Source: Prosopocoilus inquinatus (lineage: Eukaryota; Arthropoda; Insecta; Coleoptera; Lucanidae). Taken from it: 64,000 bases of DNA. Of the stretch, positions 45,717 to 55,681 are shown one piece after another. Where the stretch lies: assembly GCA_036172665.1 (NCBI GenBank), contig CM069872.1, positions 23,750,001 to 23,814,000 of the forward strand. Direction: 5' to 3'. The notes beneath the pieces are model-generated. The model had not been told where the DNA came from. It did no database searches and saw nothing but the letters and a program-made list of their open reading frames with translations. The position numbers and the translations under genes were made by a program. Within the stretch, counting starts at the first letter, position 1; each line of letters begins with the position of its first letter.

Positions 45717-46044
45717 GCAGAAGCGGGACAGTATTGTACTTTCATAATTCATTGGGACGGTAAAGTCAGTGCTTGCGGAAAAGGTAGTTATGGTAGACTT
45801 GGTTTAGGTGATTCTGCGAATCAGAATATGCCGAAATTAGTTCTACTAGACAATAGCATTAAGAAACTGTCAAGCTCCAAGGGTAGCGATGGCCATACTT
45901 TAGCACTTACGGAAGATGGACAGGTGTACAGCTGGGGTGACGGAGATTATGGAAAACTTGGACATGGAAATTGTACAACACATAAGCAACCGAAACTTAT
46001 CCAAGGAGTCTTTACAGAAAAAGTTATTAAATGTGTTAATGCAG
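45717..46044 (+). CDS. HERC1: HERC1 coding exon 2 (RCC1 repeats)
   Basis: Follows TTTTTAG and begins GCA GAA GCG in phase 0, matching the end of exon 1. It encodes AEAGQYCTFIIHWDGKVSAC, GKGSYGRLGLGDS, SSSKGSDGHTLAL, YSWGDGDYGKLGHGN and PKLIQG, and ends GCAG before GTAAAA (phase 1). These are RCC1-type beta-propeller blades, in HERC1 the first RCC1-like domain. Near identity to the vertebrate protein in several blocks indicates strong selection. Confidence 0.95.
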
Positions 46045-46105
46045 GTAAAAAGCTATTGTGGTTTAGCTTCATATAATTACTTGTGAATTTGAAATTTGCA
46101 ATAAG

Positions 46106-46452
46106 GTTATCGCCATAGTGCTGCTGTCACTGAAGATGGTATTCTGTATACTTGGGGTGAAGGTGATCATGGCAGATTAGGTCACGGTGATAGTAATGGT
46201 CGAGATGTACCTACTGAAGTCAGAGACTTAAAAGACGTGGGGTCTGTTGCCTGTGGTAGTGCACATACATTAGTTGTTTCTAAGGATGGTAAGACGGTGT
46301 GGTCTTTTGGCTCAGGAGATAGTGGAAGATTAGGACATGGCGAAATTGTGAAAGTGTGTCGCCCAAAAATCATTGAAGCGTTACAAGGGCTTAGTATAAG
46401 GAAGGTTTGTGCCGGAGCTATGTTTTCAATGGCTCTCACGACTGATGGTCAG
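46106..46452 (+). CDS. HERC1: HERC1 coding exon 3 (RCC1 repeats)
   Basis: Separated from exon 2 by a 61-nt intron. Starts GT TAT CGC (phase 1 carried over) and reads YRHSAAVTEDG, YTWGEGDHGRLGHGDS, VACGSAHTLVVSKDG, SFGSGDSGRLGHGE and IIEALQGLSIRKVCAG, ending CAG before GTTTGT (phase 0). Two further RCC1 blades. The next exon is 14.4 kb away. Confidence 0.95.
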
Positions 46453-46537
46453 GTTTGTTACACTTTTTTTTCTTTGTTATATATTGAAAATGTCAAACTT
46501 TAGTGTGCTTGTTACTTACATAATACTACATATACCT

Positions 46538-46680
46538 AGGGATGCATGCGATACTTTTATAAGTATCGATATTTTTTGGGTATCGAATGGCATTGGAACA
46601 TCGATACCTTCGTTTCGATACTTTTAAAGTATCGATACTTTCATTTAGGAATCGCAAAATATCGCAATCGTCAAATTAAT
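46538..46680. repeat. hAT-like terminal region with GTATCGATAC motifs
   Basis: TAGGGATGCATGCGATACTT is followed by several AAGTATCGATA-type subterminal motifs, as in many hAT-type ends. A similar region, CTAGGGTTGCA with CGATAC motifs, lies at 52930-53080 in the same orientation. No transposase is seen. Confidence 0.45.
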
Positions 46681-47026
46681 GACAATAGCTCAACCTACTC
46701 TAGAAGAATTATAATCATCTCGTCTGCTCGCTTCAATTACTCAACTTGTTACGGTTTGGAAAACTTTCAAAACTATTTTAACTTCCAAAAGTCATCCTGT
46801 ATATTTCAAGTTTTAAATCGCATAAATTTTCCTCGGAAAGAAACATAGTTATCCTGTGAATGTCGAGAGGTGTAGTTTTTCGCTTGCTTTCATTATTTAT
46901 TTATCATTATTTTCGTTGCAAAAAGACCATTTTTATATAACACAAAATTGCGTTCCACACATCAATTTAATTTTGTGAAGTGAAGTGAAAGCGCAAACGC
47001 AAGAGATGAGAAAACAAATGTAAAAT

Positions 47027-49582
47027 ATGGAAATAAAAATGGAAACTTACAGTTTAAGAACCGATCTAAATATAGAAAATATGAAGATGCAAATCGATGA
47101 AAAGATCGAAGATCTTAAAACCGAACATGACGAGAAAATTGAGGAAAAAATTGAAGATATCCGAACTCAGTTTGGCAGTATAATTAAGGACATGAAGTTC
47201 GAGTTCGACGACAAACTTGACGAAAAATTTGGTGGAATAAAGATTCAGTTCTAGGATAAACTAGAAGACTTGGCTAAACAACTGCATAAAGTGGAGCTTG
47301 GTCGTACCATTGCACGATCAGCCGGGTCGTCCAGTCAGAAATTGAAACCCCCGAAATTTGAAAGCGACTTACCGTGGTCTACTTTCATTCGGCAGTTCAA
47401 AATTTCTGCTGATGTGAATGGCTGGAATGACTGTGACAAAGCTGCAGCACTCGTTTTAGCTCTGCGAGGTCCTTGAATGCCTTACAGTCCATTCCTGAGT
47501 CCAAAAGTCCAAAACAACTTTGATCAACTGATGGAGAATTTGGAAATGCGTTTTGGTGATGCACATATGAAGCAACTGCATACCATTCAATTAAAAACTC
47601 GTACCCAGAAAAATGGTGAGTCACTCTCACTCAATTTTGAACTCGATATTGAGAGATTGGTACGCATGGCGTATGGAGACTTCTTGCCTGTTTTCCATCG
47701 GTTGGCTATCCAAGCATTCATAGACGGTGTTAAGGATCAGGAAATGCAGCAAGTATTGCTATTGAGTAACTTCTCTAAATGCACTGATGCACTGACTCGT
47801 GCATTGGAATTTGAGGCAGCCAGAAGTTTGGTACGCGTACGAGAGGCGAAAGCTGCTGATGAGAGTACCCTAACAGAAATCCTGGAAAGGCTGAAACACC
47901 TTGAACAGAAGAAATCCACGAACAATAGCAGAAGATTTACAACTTGTTGGAACTGTGGTAAACCAGGTCATTTGAGTTCCAACTGCCGGCGCAAACGAGC
48001 GCGCCAAGAAGATGACAGCGAGTCTCAGTCAGCAAGAAGGGGCGCAGGCTGACTGATTCTACGGATAGCTCCAAGATTGTCTCCATAGCGAATGTGTCCA
48101 TCATAAGAACAGATCTTTTATCGAAATGGAAGCTAGTAAATAATGGAAAGGTATATCACATCCAAACAGCTACTGGCGAGGTTACTCCAGTTTGTGGTGA
48201 AGCCGAAATTGACATGAAGATTGGAAGTATGAAATTCAGACACAGGATGTTAGTGGCAGACATTGTTGACGACTTCATACTGGGAGTGGACTTCATGAAG
48301 AAAAACGGCTTGGTTGTAGATATAAAAGATAAAGTTCTACGAATTGGATCTGAAGAAATACCTCTCCACGTTCCTGGAAACTTATCTACAGTGCTAAAAG
48401 TAGTATTAGACGAAAGTGTAAACATTCCAGCCTTAAGTGATAAGTTAATTCTGGCGAAGTTGGAAGGCAGTCTTGGTAGCTATCCTGTCGGAATCATAGA
48501 GCCAACTGAGATCAGCAGCGCCAAGAAAGGAATTTTACTGGCTGGGACTCTGGTGAAGATCCAAGAAACAATTCCTATTCGTCTTGCAAATGTCAACAGT
48601 TACCCAGTGACCATACCCAGCGGAACAGTGGTGGGCAAATGTGAAGCAATTACTTCTGTGAACCACATTCAAGTAAACGATGCATCCGCTCGGCATCAGT
48701 GTGACACTCTCCTACCACTACTAGAGAAATTGCTGGAAGATGTATCAACATCGTTAACACCCATGGAAGCAGAAGACATAAGAGGAATGTTTCGAAAATA
48801 CAAGAGAATCTTCGCCTTTACCGATGAAGACTTAACCCGGACGGACATTGTTCAGCTCAGAATAAACACTGGCGATTAGAATCCAATTCGTCAACCCGCA
48901 CGAAGACTGCCATTGGCGAGGAAAGAAGAGACTGACAAGTTAATCAAGAAGATGCAGGGCCAAGAAATTATTGAACCATCGTAAAATCCATGGGCATCTT
49001 CTGTTGTATTTGTAACTAAAAAGGATGGCAGCACGCGTTTCTGTATGGACTACAGGCGATTAAATGGTATCACGAAAAAGGATAGCTATCCCTTACCTCG
49101 GATTGATGACACAATTGACACCTTATCCGGTGCGAGATGGTTCTGTACTCTGGACTTGAAAAGTGGCTATTGGCAAGTTGGAATGCATCCCGAAGACAAG
49201 GAAAAGACAACCTTCACTGCAGGTTCTGGTCTGTGGCAGTTCAAGGTGATGCCTTTTGGTCTATGCAACGCCCCAGCCACATTGAGCGACTCATGGAATT
49301 AGTATTGCGTGGACTTAGCTGAAAGACTTGTCTGGTATGCTTAGATGATGTGATTGTGGTTGGAAGAACATTCAAAGAACACCTTGCAAATCTGAGGAAC
49401 GTTTTCAAAGGGATTGAAGAGGCGAAGCTAAAATTAAATCCAGCCAAATGCAAGTTTTTCCAGAAGGAAGTTAATTGCCTTGGACATGTCATCTCCGAGG
49501 CAGTAGTTGCGACTGACCCGGACAAGATTTCAGGTGTTAAGAACTGGCCACCATCGAAGAATGTGCACGAACTACTTTTTTA
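47027..49582 (+). pseudogene. Gypsy-type gag-pol remnant in HERC1 intron 3
   Basis: A charged coiled-coil-like N-terminus (EEKIEDIRTQFGSIIKDMKF), the gag core (FESDLPWSTFIRQFKISAD, LEMRFGDAHMKQLHT, LAIQAFIDGVKD) and a CCHC zinc knuckle, CWNCGKPGHLSSNC (about 47944-47985). Protease-like sequence follows (VSIIRTDLLSKW, DFILGVDFMKKNGL), but the catalytic Asp-Thr-Gly is not visible where expected. Then reverse transcriptase: VTKKDGSTRFCMDYRRLNGI, FCTLDLKSGYWQV, MPFGLCNAPAT and CLDDVIVVG (catalytic DD). The sequence stops near 49582, so RNase H, integrase and LTRs are missing. Stops at 47252, 47474, 48050, 48877, 48982 and 49300-49320 make it non-functional. Confidence 0.88.
47931..49174 (+). repeat. 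Plus arm of a 1244-bp inverted duplication (Gypsy sequence)
   Basis: Runs from GAAGATTTACAAC in the zinc-knuckle region to GGCTATTGGC in the reverse transcriptase. The complement of 50329-51572 matches over the same 1244 bp. By eye I found one difference (48017, A against G), and the shared stops are identical. Confidence 0.9.
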
Positions 49583-49887
49583 ATCGCTGGAATTCTATTG
49601 ATTAATCTAACGCCTGATTAGACAGAAGTAAAAGAAGCTTTGTGAAACACTTCAAGCGAGTATTTTTGCAAATAAATGAAATAAGCACAGTTTGTTATTT
49701 AAAAGTATTTTTTTACGAACAAAGCCATCAGTCTCGTTATTATACAACATTTTTTAAAGATTTTCTGTTTTTCCTTCTTGAATTAATAATGTATAGTATG
49801 TAATTTAATTTATAATAGTGAGTTTGCGGTAGTGTGTTTTCCGTTATAAAAATTTTCCATATAAACTGTAACGTTACTTATAAAATA

Positions 49888-50328
49888 GCGACATCTTACT
49901 ATCGCTTTTTGACCTAACATTGCAGTAGGATAGACAAATTGAAGCGGGATTTGCTCCTAATGAGTCCCCCATGCAAGGCGGCCATGCTTGCTGTCAAAGC
50001 ATAATGAAAGATTTTAGAAAAATTTTGTGCAAATCGTTTTTGATTGCAGTGAGAACCTCGAGCAGCCTCTGGACAGCTGTTTCAGCCCTGCTTGGGGCTT
50101 CTTCAGCAGAAACGTATTTGCGAATAAATTGGGCAAGTCGTTTTTGGTCTGCAGTGGGAATGTCGAGCTACGTTTATGCTGAAGAAGCCCCAAGCAGGGC
50201 TGAAACAACTGTCCAGAGGCTGCTCGAGGTTCTCACTGCAATCAAAAACGATTTGCACAAAATTTTTCTAAAATTTTTCATTATGCTTTGACAGCAAGCA
50301 TGGCCGCCTTGCATGGGGGACTCATTAG
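49888..50328. repeat. Retrozyme-like repeat pair, inverted, in the loop of the Gypsy duplication
   Basis: Plus-strand order: the distal block (TAGCGACATCTTACTATCGC), GCAAGGCGGCCATGCTTGCT, the minus-strand ribozyme (50067-50111), a short AATAAATTGGGCAAGTCG spacer, then a plus-strand degenerate ribozyme (about 50174-50218) and the complement of the first part, ending at CTCATTAG. Two units face each other. Confidence 0.8.
50067..50111 (-). ncRNA. Hammerhead ribozyme copy, nearly complete
   Basis: Minus strand: UUCUG (one C-to-U change gives a G-U pair at the end of stem I), CUGAAGA, AGCCC-CAAGCA-GGGCU, GAA, ACAGCUGU, C17 (GUC), CAGAG. All core bases are intact. The facing plus-strand copy at 50174-50218 has UUAUG in stem I and a broken stem III (ACAACUGU), so it is probably inactive. 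Confidence 0.75.
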
Positions 50329-51572
50329 GCCAATAGCCACTTTTCAAGTCCAGAGTACAGAACCATCTCGCACCGGATAAGGTGTCAATTGTGTCATCAA
50401 TCCGAGGTAAGGGATAGCTATCCTTTTTCGTGATACCATTTAATCGCCTGTAGTCCATACAGAAACGCGTGCTGCCATCCTTTTTAGTTACAAATACAAC
50501 AGAAGATGCCCATGGATTTTACGATGGTTCAATAATTCCTTGGCCCTGCATCTTCTTGATTAACTTGTCAGTCTCTTCTTTCCTCGCCAATGGCAGTCTT
50601 CGTGCGGGTTGACGAATTGGATTCTAATCGCCAGTGTTTATTCTGAGCTGAACAATGTCCGTCCGGGTTAAGTCTTCATCGGTAAAGGCGAAGATTCTCT
50701 TGTATTTTCGAAACATTCCTCTTATGTCTTCTGCTTCCATGGGTGTTAACGATGTTGATACATCTTCCAGCAATTTCTCTAGTAGTGGTAGGAGAGTGTC
50801 ACACTGATGCCGAGCGGATGCATCGTTTACTTGAATGTGGTTCACAGAAGTAATTGCTTCACATTTGCCCACCACTGTTCCGCTGGGTATGGTCACTGGG
50901 TAACTGTTGACATTTGCAAGACGAATAGGAATTGTTTCTTGGATCTTCACCAGAGTCCCAGCCAGTAAAATTCCTTTCTTGGCGCTGCTGATCTCAGTTG
51001 GCTCTATGATTCCGACAGGATAGCTACCAAGACTGCCTTCCAACTTCGCCAGAATTAACTTATCACTTAAGGCTGGAATGTTTACACTTTCGTCTAATAC
51101 TACTTTTAGCACTGTAGATAAGTTTCCAGGAACGTGGAGAGGTATTTCTTCAGATCCAATTCGTAGAACTTTATCTTTTATATCTACAACCAAGCCGTTT
51201 TTCTTCATGAAGTCCACTCCCAGTATGAAGTCGTCAACAATGTCTGCCACTAACATCCTGTGTCTGAATTTCATACTTCCAATCTTCATGTCAATTTCGG
51301 CTTCACCACAAACTGGAGTAACCTCGCCAGTAGCTGTTTGGATGTGATATACCTTTCCATTATTTACTAGCTTCCATTTCGATAAAAGATCTGTTCTTAT
51401 GATGGACACATTCGCTATGGAGACAATCTTGGAGCTATCCGTAGAATCAGTCAGCCTGCGCCCCTTCTTGCTGACTGAGACTCGCCGTCATCTTCTTGGC
51501 GCGCTCGTTTGCGCCGGCAGTTGGAACTCAAATGACCTGGTTTACCACAGTTCCAACAAGTTGTAAATCTTC
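50329..51572 (-). pseudogene. Minus arm of the inverted duplication: Gypsy protease/RT piece
   Basis: Inverse copy of 47931-49174. It contains the same 261-codon frame (50624-51409) and zinc knuckle. Its left edge abuts the ribozyme repeat directly (CATTAG then GCCAATAGCC). Confidence 0.9.
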
Positions 51573-51666
51573 AAAATTTTTGTAACGTTACTGTTATTAT
51601 TCCGTATAACAAATTTCCGAACGCTGTTTTTTAATTGAAGTTTGTTCTTGTCCGATGAAAATTGTA

Positions 51667-51800
51667 AGTACAAAGTTTTTTTAATCTCAAACCGGACAGA
51701 AAAATGAAGGGAACACACTCAACGTTTCATTTTTAGCGAAACGTTGAGTGTGTTCCCTTCATTTTTCTGTCCGGTTTGAGATTAAAAAAACTTTGTACTT
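51667..51800. repeat. Near-perfect palindrome of the Penelope-like tail
   Basis: About 61 bp of the tail (TACTT.. to AACGTTGAGTG) face each other around a short spacer, CATTTTTAGCG. Upstream GAAGTTTGTTCTTGTCCGAT (about 51640) belongs to the same tail. The ribozyme core CUGACGA is absent; only the GAAACGUUGAGUG half is present. Confidence 0.8.
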
Positions 51801-51805
51801 GCTAT

Positions 51806-52929
51806 TTTTTAAAATAAGGGAGCCAATCAGGAAATTCCTTACGGAATTTGTAGACGTGCACAACCGATTTTAGTCGACGTAGTTGCCGAACATTTTTAGG
51901 ATAATAGCAAACATGCATTTAAAAGTTTGTAAAAGCTAATAAATTTATTAACCGAACAAATTTATTAACGTTATGAATAAATAAAATATACTTAATAATA
52001 ATATTATTGTAAAAGATGCAAAATTATTCAGATTTTCAGTACTGACCAACTCACAACATCAAATTAGACGAGCTATTTGTCCATCTGTCATGCTGACAAT
52101 TCTTGTTCCAACGGTCACTTCCTAACCAAGAGATGTTTATAACGTAATTTATTTTTGACGATAACCGCAAACGAACTTTTCATAATATTGCATTACATTA
52201 TATTATAAGCAAGAATGGCCGTATAACGTAACGGAAAAGGGTTGCCGCAAACTCACTCATAGAAAGTTATTGCAAAACCCACCCTATTATAGTTGACGTT
52301 AAAAGAGATAAGGTAACCAAAGTAGCGTTAGTTGGAATGACAGTTATTGCAAACATTTGCGAATGTATTATTAGGTGATACACAATTCGCTAATCGTTGC
52401 TGCGCCTCTTTCAGATATTTAGTTTGACAGAAAAATTTGCTGAGAAGCCATTCCCATCAAAAACTATCCTTAACTTATGAATACGTTACTTCTTAAAATT
52501 TACACAACTTGAAGAAGTTTCGGAAGTCGTAATCGTAGGTCGAGGTAATGATCGGGAACATACTGCACTTCATTTTAAACATTCAACAACATTCCATTAT
52601 TAGATTCAACCTAGAGTTTTTATCTGGTCAGTTTTGACTGTCCCACATTGCTAGCATTCGTTGAAAATAATCCTTTAAAGCTCGTATTGTAAGGGTTTAT
52701 CGTTATCTTCACTGTTGAGCAAAATGATTTCTTCATCACCGGTGAATCTTAAACGTTTAGGCGTAGACGCCAATACGTTCATTTTCTATTACGCAACTGT
52801 CAAATTTAGCGTAAAGGTAATAAAATAAGGTCAAGCCTTAACGTTAATAAAGAAACTTTATACTAAAATACGCTCTGCGCATGCGCAAATGTCAACATAT
52901 GGTGTTCCCTTATTATGGTTTCCCCGTAA
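51806..52929. other. HERC1 intron 3, no recognised element
   Basis: AT-rich, no coding similarity and no clear inverted repeats by eye. Confidence 0.4.
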
Positions 52930-53470
52930 CTAGGGTTGCAATAACTCTTTAATATTGTAGCACGACGATACGATGTTTCAAAATATCGATACTTTTCTGT
53001 CAAGTATCGTATGGTATCGATACTATTAAGAAAAGCATCATTTGGTACAAAATATCGATACTTTGTTTAAAATATGCGTATTTTGACATATTACACATTA
53101 ACAAAAATTCAGTTTAATACGGGAAAAAAGGAAAAACAGTTTTTTAGGTGGGTCAGACTATCTTTAAAACGCTATCTCAGTGCTTTTTGGTCTTTTATAA
53201 CAGTCTAAGAGTGACTCTAATAATATTCCATCTGAAATTACTCACAATAACAAAAATCTGAATAAACCCGAAGAAATATACTGCCTGCATTAAATGAAAC
53301 ACCTTGATAATGATGAAATTTTTTAACCAAATTTTGTGGATCAGTATATTACTCCCTTTCATCTCTTTTGTTGAGTTTTTTGACAAAAAAATCACAAGAA
53401 ATTGCCGTCTTTCTACTAAGTAATTTATCAGCGGAATTGCATTTTTCTACTTTGTTACATCTCGAAAACA

Positions 53471-54381
53471 TGCCACGTGTACGAAAACGTCAACGATTCA
53501 GTCAGCTGGGTGAATTTGATCGATGAAGAACTGTTGGACTCCGTGACCCGGTTTATTATATCGCAACAGAGCCACTAGAATTAACAGAAACGAGGGAACA
53601 GTTCTGAGTTATTGGTGAGCATGGAGCCAAAAACACCGAACAGGCAAAGCTAGAGGTATTGGACGCCCTCGAGCCACTACAGAGCAGGTTAGTGGGAAGA
53701 CCATCCAGATGCGAGCAGTTTACAACGGAATACGTTTGTTTGACCACATTGGGTACTTCCTCTGATTGCTGAACATCAGCGCTAACGTCTGGAGTGGTGT
53801 AGAGAATGGCGGCACTGGGACGCAGAATGGAATGTGGTCAACTTCAGTGATGTGTCCTGTATTTATATAGGCATGCACGATGGCCGCATGTTGATGAGCC
53901 GTCGGAGAGAATGGAGACATATTGAATTTTCTGCAAAGCATCACGTTCACCGAGTTGTAGGGTTGATGGTTTAGGGTTCTATTGCTTATGGTAGCAGGTC
54001 TCTTTAAGTGTTTATTCGAGGCAATATGACTGCCCGACGTTGAAGATGTCAAAGACCCCATTTTCTAACTCACCATAAAGAACATTCCAACCATATTTTG
54101 CAGCAAGACAATGCACGACCACATGTAGTTAGAGTAACCTTAGACTTCTTAGAAGCAGCCACTTGGTTGGCAGCACAGTTCTTCTATGGACTCCTCGATC
54201 TTCGAATCTGTCGTCGATTGAGCACGTATAGGATATGATAGGCAAATGAGGCAACAAGTTACCTCGACAACCACAAAGTGTAGAGGCCCTCCAATATGCG
54301 GTACAAATAGCTTGGTATGAGGTACCACAGGAGAATTTTGATCATTTGATTCGCTACACCCCACGACGTAAACAATCGTGA
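53471..54381 (+). pseudogene. Tc1-type transposase pseudogene
   Basis: Starts MPRVRKRQRFSQLGEFDR then a stop. Fragments in several frames match Tc1 (DDE, IS630-Tc1-mariner) transposases: HQR.RLEWCREWRHWDAEWN, VVNFSDVSC, QQDNARPHVV (catalytic Asp region), SPIEHV(W)D.IGR (catalytic Glu region) and FDHLIRYTPRRKQS near the end. Many stops and frameshifts; dead. Minus-strand frames at 53556-54061 are antisense shadows. Inverted terminal repeats were not identified with confidence. Confidence 0.8.
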
Positions 54382-54399
54382 TGGTCCACTGCATTACAA

Positions 54400-55190
54400 A
54401 TTTTTTTTTCTTTACTTTTGAATGTATGGTTTCCAAATTGTTATAATTTCCTGATTGTTTCTTTAACTATCTTATGTAAAAAAATCGTTAATAAAGAATC
54501 ATGTTAGCAGGGTGTTGTATTTTATAATTCTGGCAGTATAGTTAGCTAAAAAGTGTTGTAAATCTGATGTTGTAAATTGTAAACCAATTTTAATTGAAGG
54601 TTGACGGCCAAAAACGATCAGGGTCCAGTTTTCGTTGAAAACGAATTTATAGTGCCGTTTTATACACTGTGAACGTTTAGAGTGGAACAATCCATATAAA
54701 TAAGTGCCCGATCATCTGCAGCTAAAATCCTCGGACAGGTAAACCTATTTTCATTAGCGCGAATATTTTTTTAAAGTTATCTTTTTTTCCACTCCCACCC
54801 CTTTCCGCAATGACGTCATCGACATTTTTTTTAAATAGCACGCTCCCAATTTTCTAGCAGATTCGGGTAGATTTGAAAATTCTGATTTCATCAATATGCA
54901 TAATTTGACATTCGCATTCCACAGTAAACGTTCACAGTGTATAACCAAAAACCCTGTACTTTGAAATTAACTTTTATTCATTCTCATGGTTATACACCGT
55001 GATTCAGAAATGTCTTCCAATATTTTCAGGGTGAATAGAACATCAAGAAATAGGTAAAGTTTGGCGCCAACACTTAAGTTTGACATTTAAAGTAAGCTAG
55101 CAAGGTTAGGTAATATTATCAATTTGACATTGACGGGAATTTTCTTGCTGAAATTTGACATTAGGCGTTTACGATAATTAAAGCGGTATA
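54400..55190. other. HERC1 intron 3, no recognised element
   Basis: Only short frames; AACGTTCACAGTGTATAA at about 54928 and the complement of the same motif at about 54665 (TACACTGTGAACGTTTAGAG) form a loose inverted pair, perhaps a small element of about 280 bp. Confidence 0.4.
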
Positions 55191-55194
55191 CAGG

Positions 55195-55340
55195 GTGTTC
55201 ATGGGAAGCCGCTACAATAGCTAACTTTCTTATTTGTATTTTTACGAACTAACTTAAATTAGAAAAGTTTTAGGACCTTTCCTCCTCGTTTTTATGGTAC
55301 TTTCGGAAAAATAAATGGCAATCAGGTTTTCGAGATCTTC
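55195..55340. repeat. Arm of a CAGGGTGTTCA inverted-repeat family
   Basis: CAGGGTGTTCATGGGAAGCC, then ACAATAGCTAAC and AAATTAGAAAAGTTTTAGGA match the arms at 59520-59640 and (inverted) 59988-60095. The 4-kb non-LTR element follows immediately, so it may have inserted into such an element. Confidence 0.65.
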
Positions 55341-55681
55341 AATTAATAATAATAATAATAATAATACCCTTTATTGTGTTCTCTTACATAAAATAAAGAA
55401 AAGAAGAATGCAATACTAAGGCATATTCAGAGAAAAAAAAAAGGACCACAATCACAAGGCGAGATTCAGTTGTAGCGACACTACTCCTGATCTATCATCT
55501 AACCTTGAAAACGAAACATAAAATATAAAATATGCCCGAAATGCCTGCCTAAACCTATGTAAAAAATAGAGCAAAATCGAAAAAAGAAAAAAAAAAGAAA
55601 AATAATAATTCAAAATAATAATTCTGTGATGTGCATGCTGCCATTTTAGAAATAAATTAAACTCTATTTAAAATTGATAAA

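Noticed and set aside
53556..54061. Minus-strand frames of 63 and 113 codons
   Set aside because: Antisense of the Tc1 transposase pseudogene.
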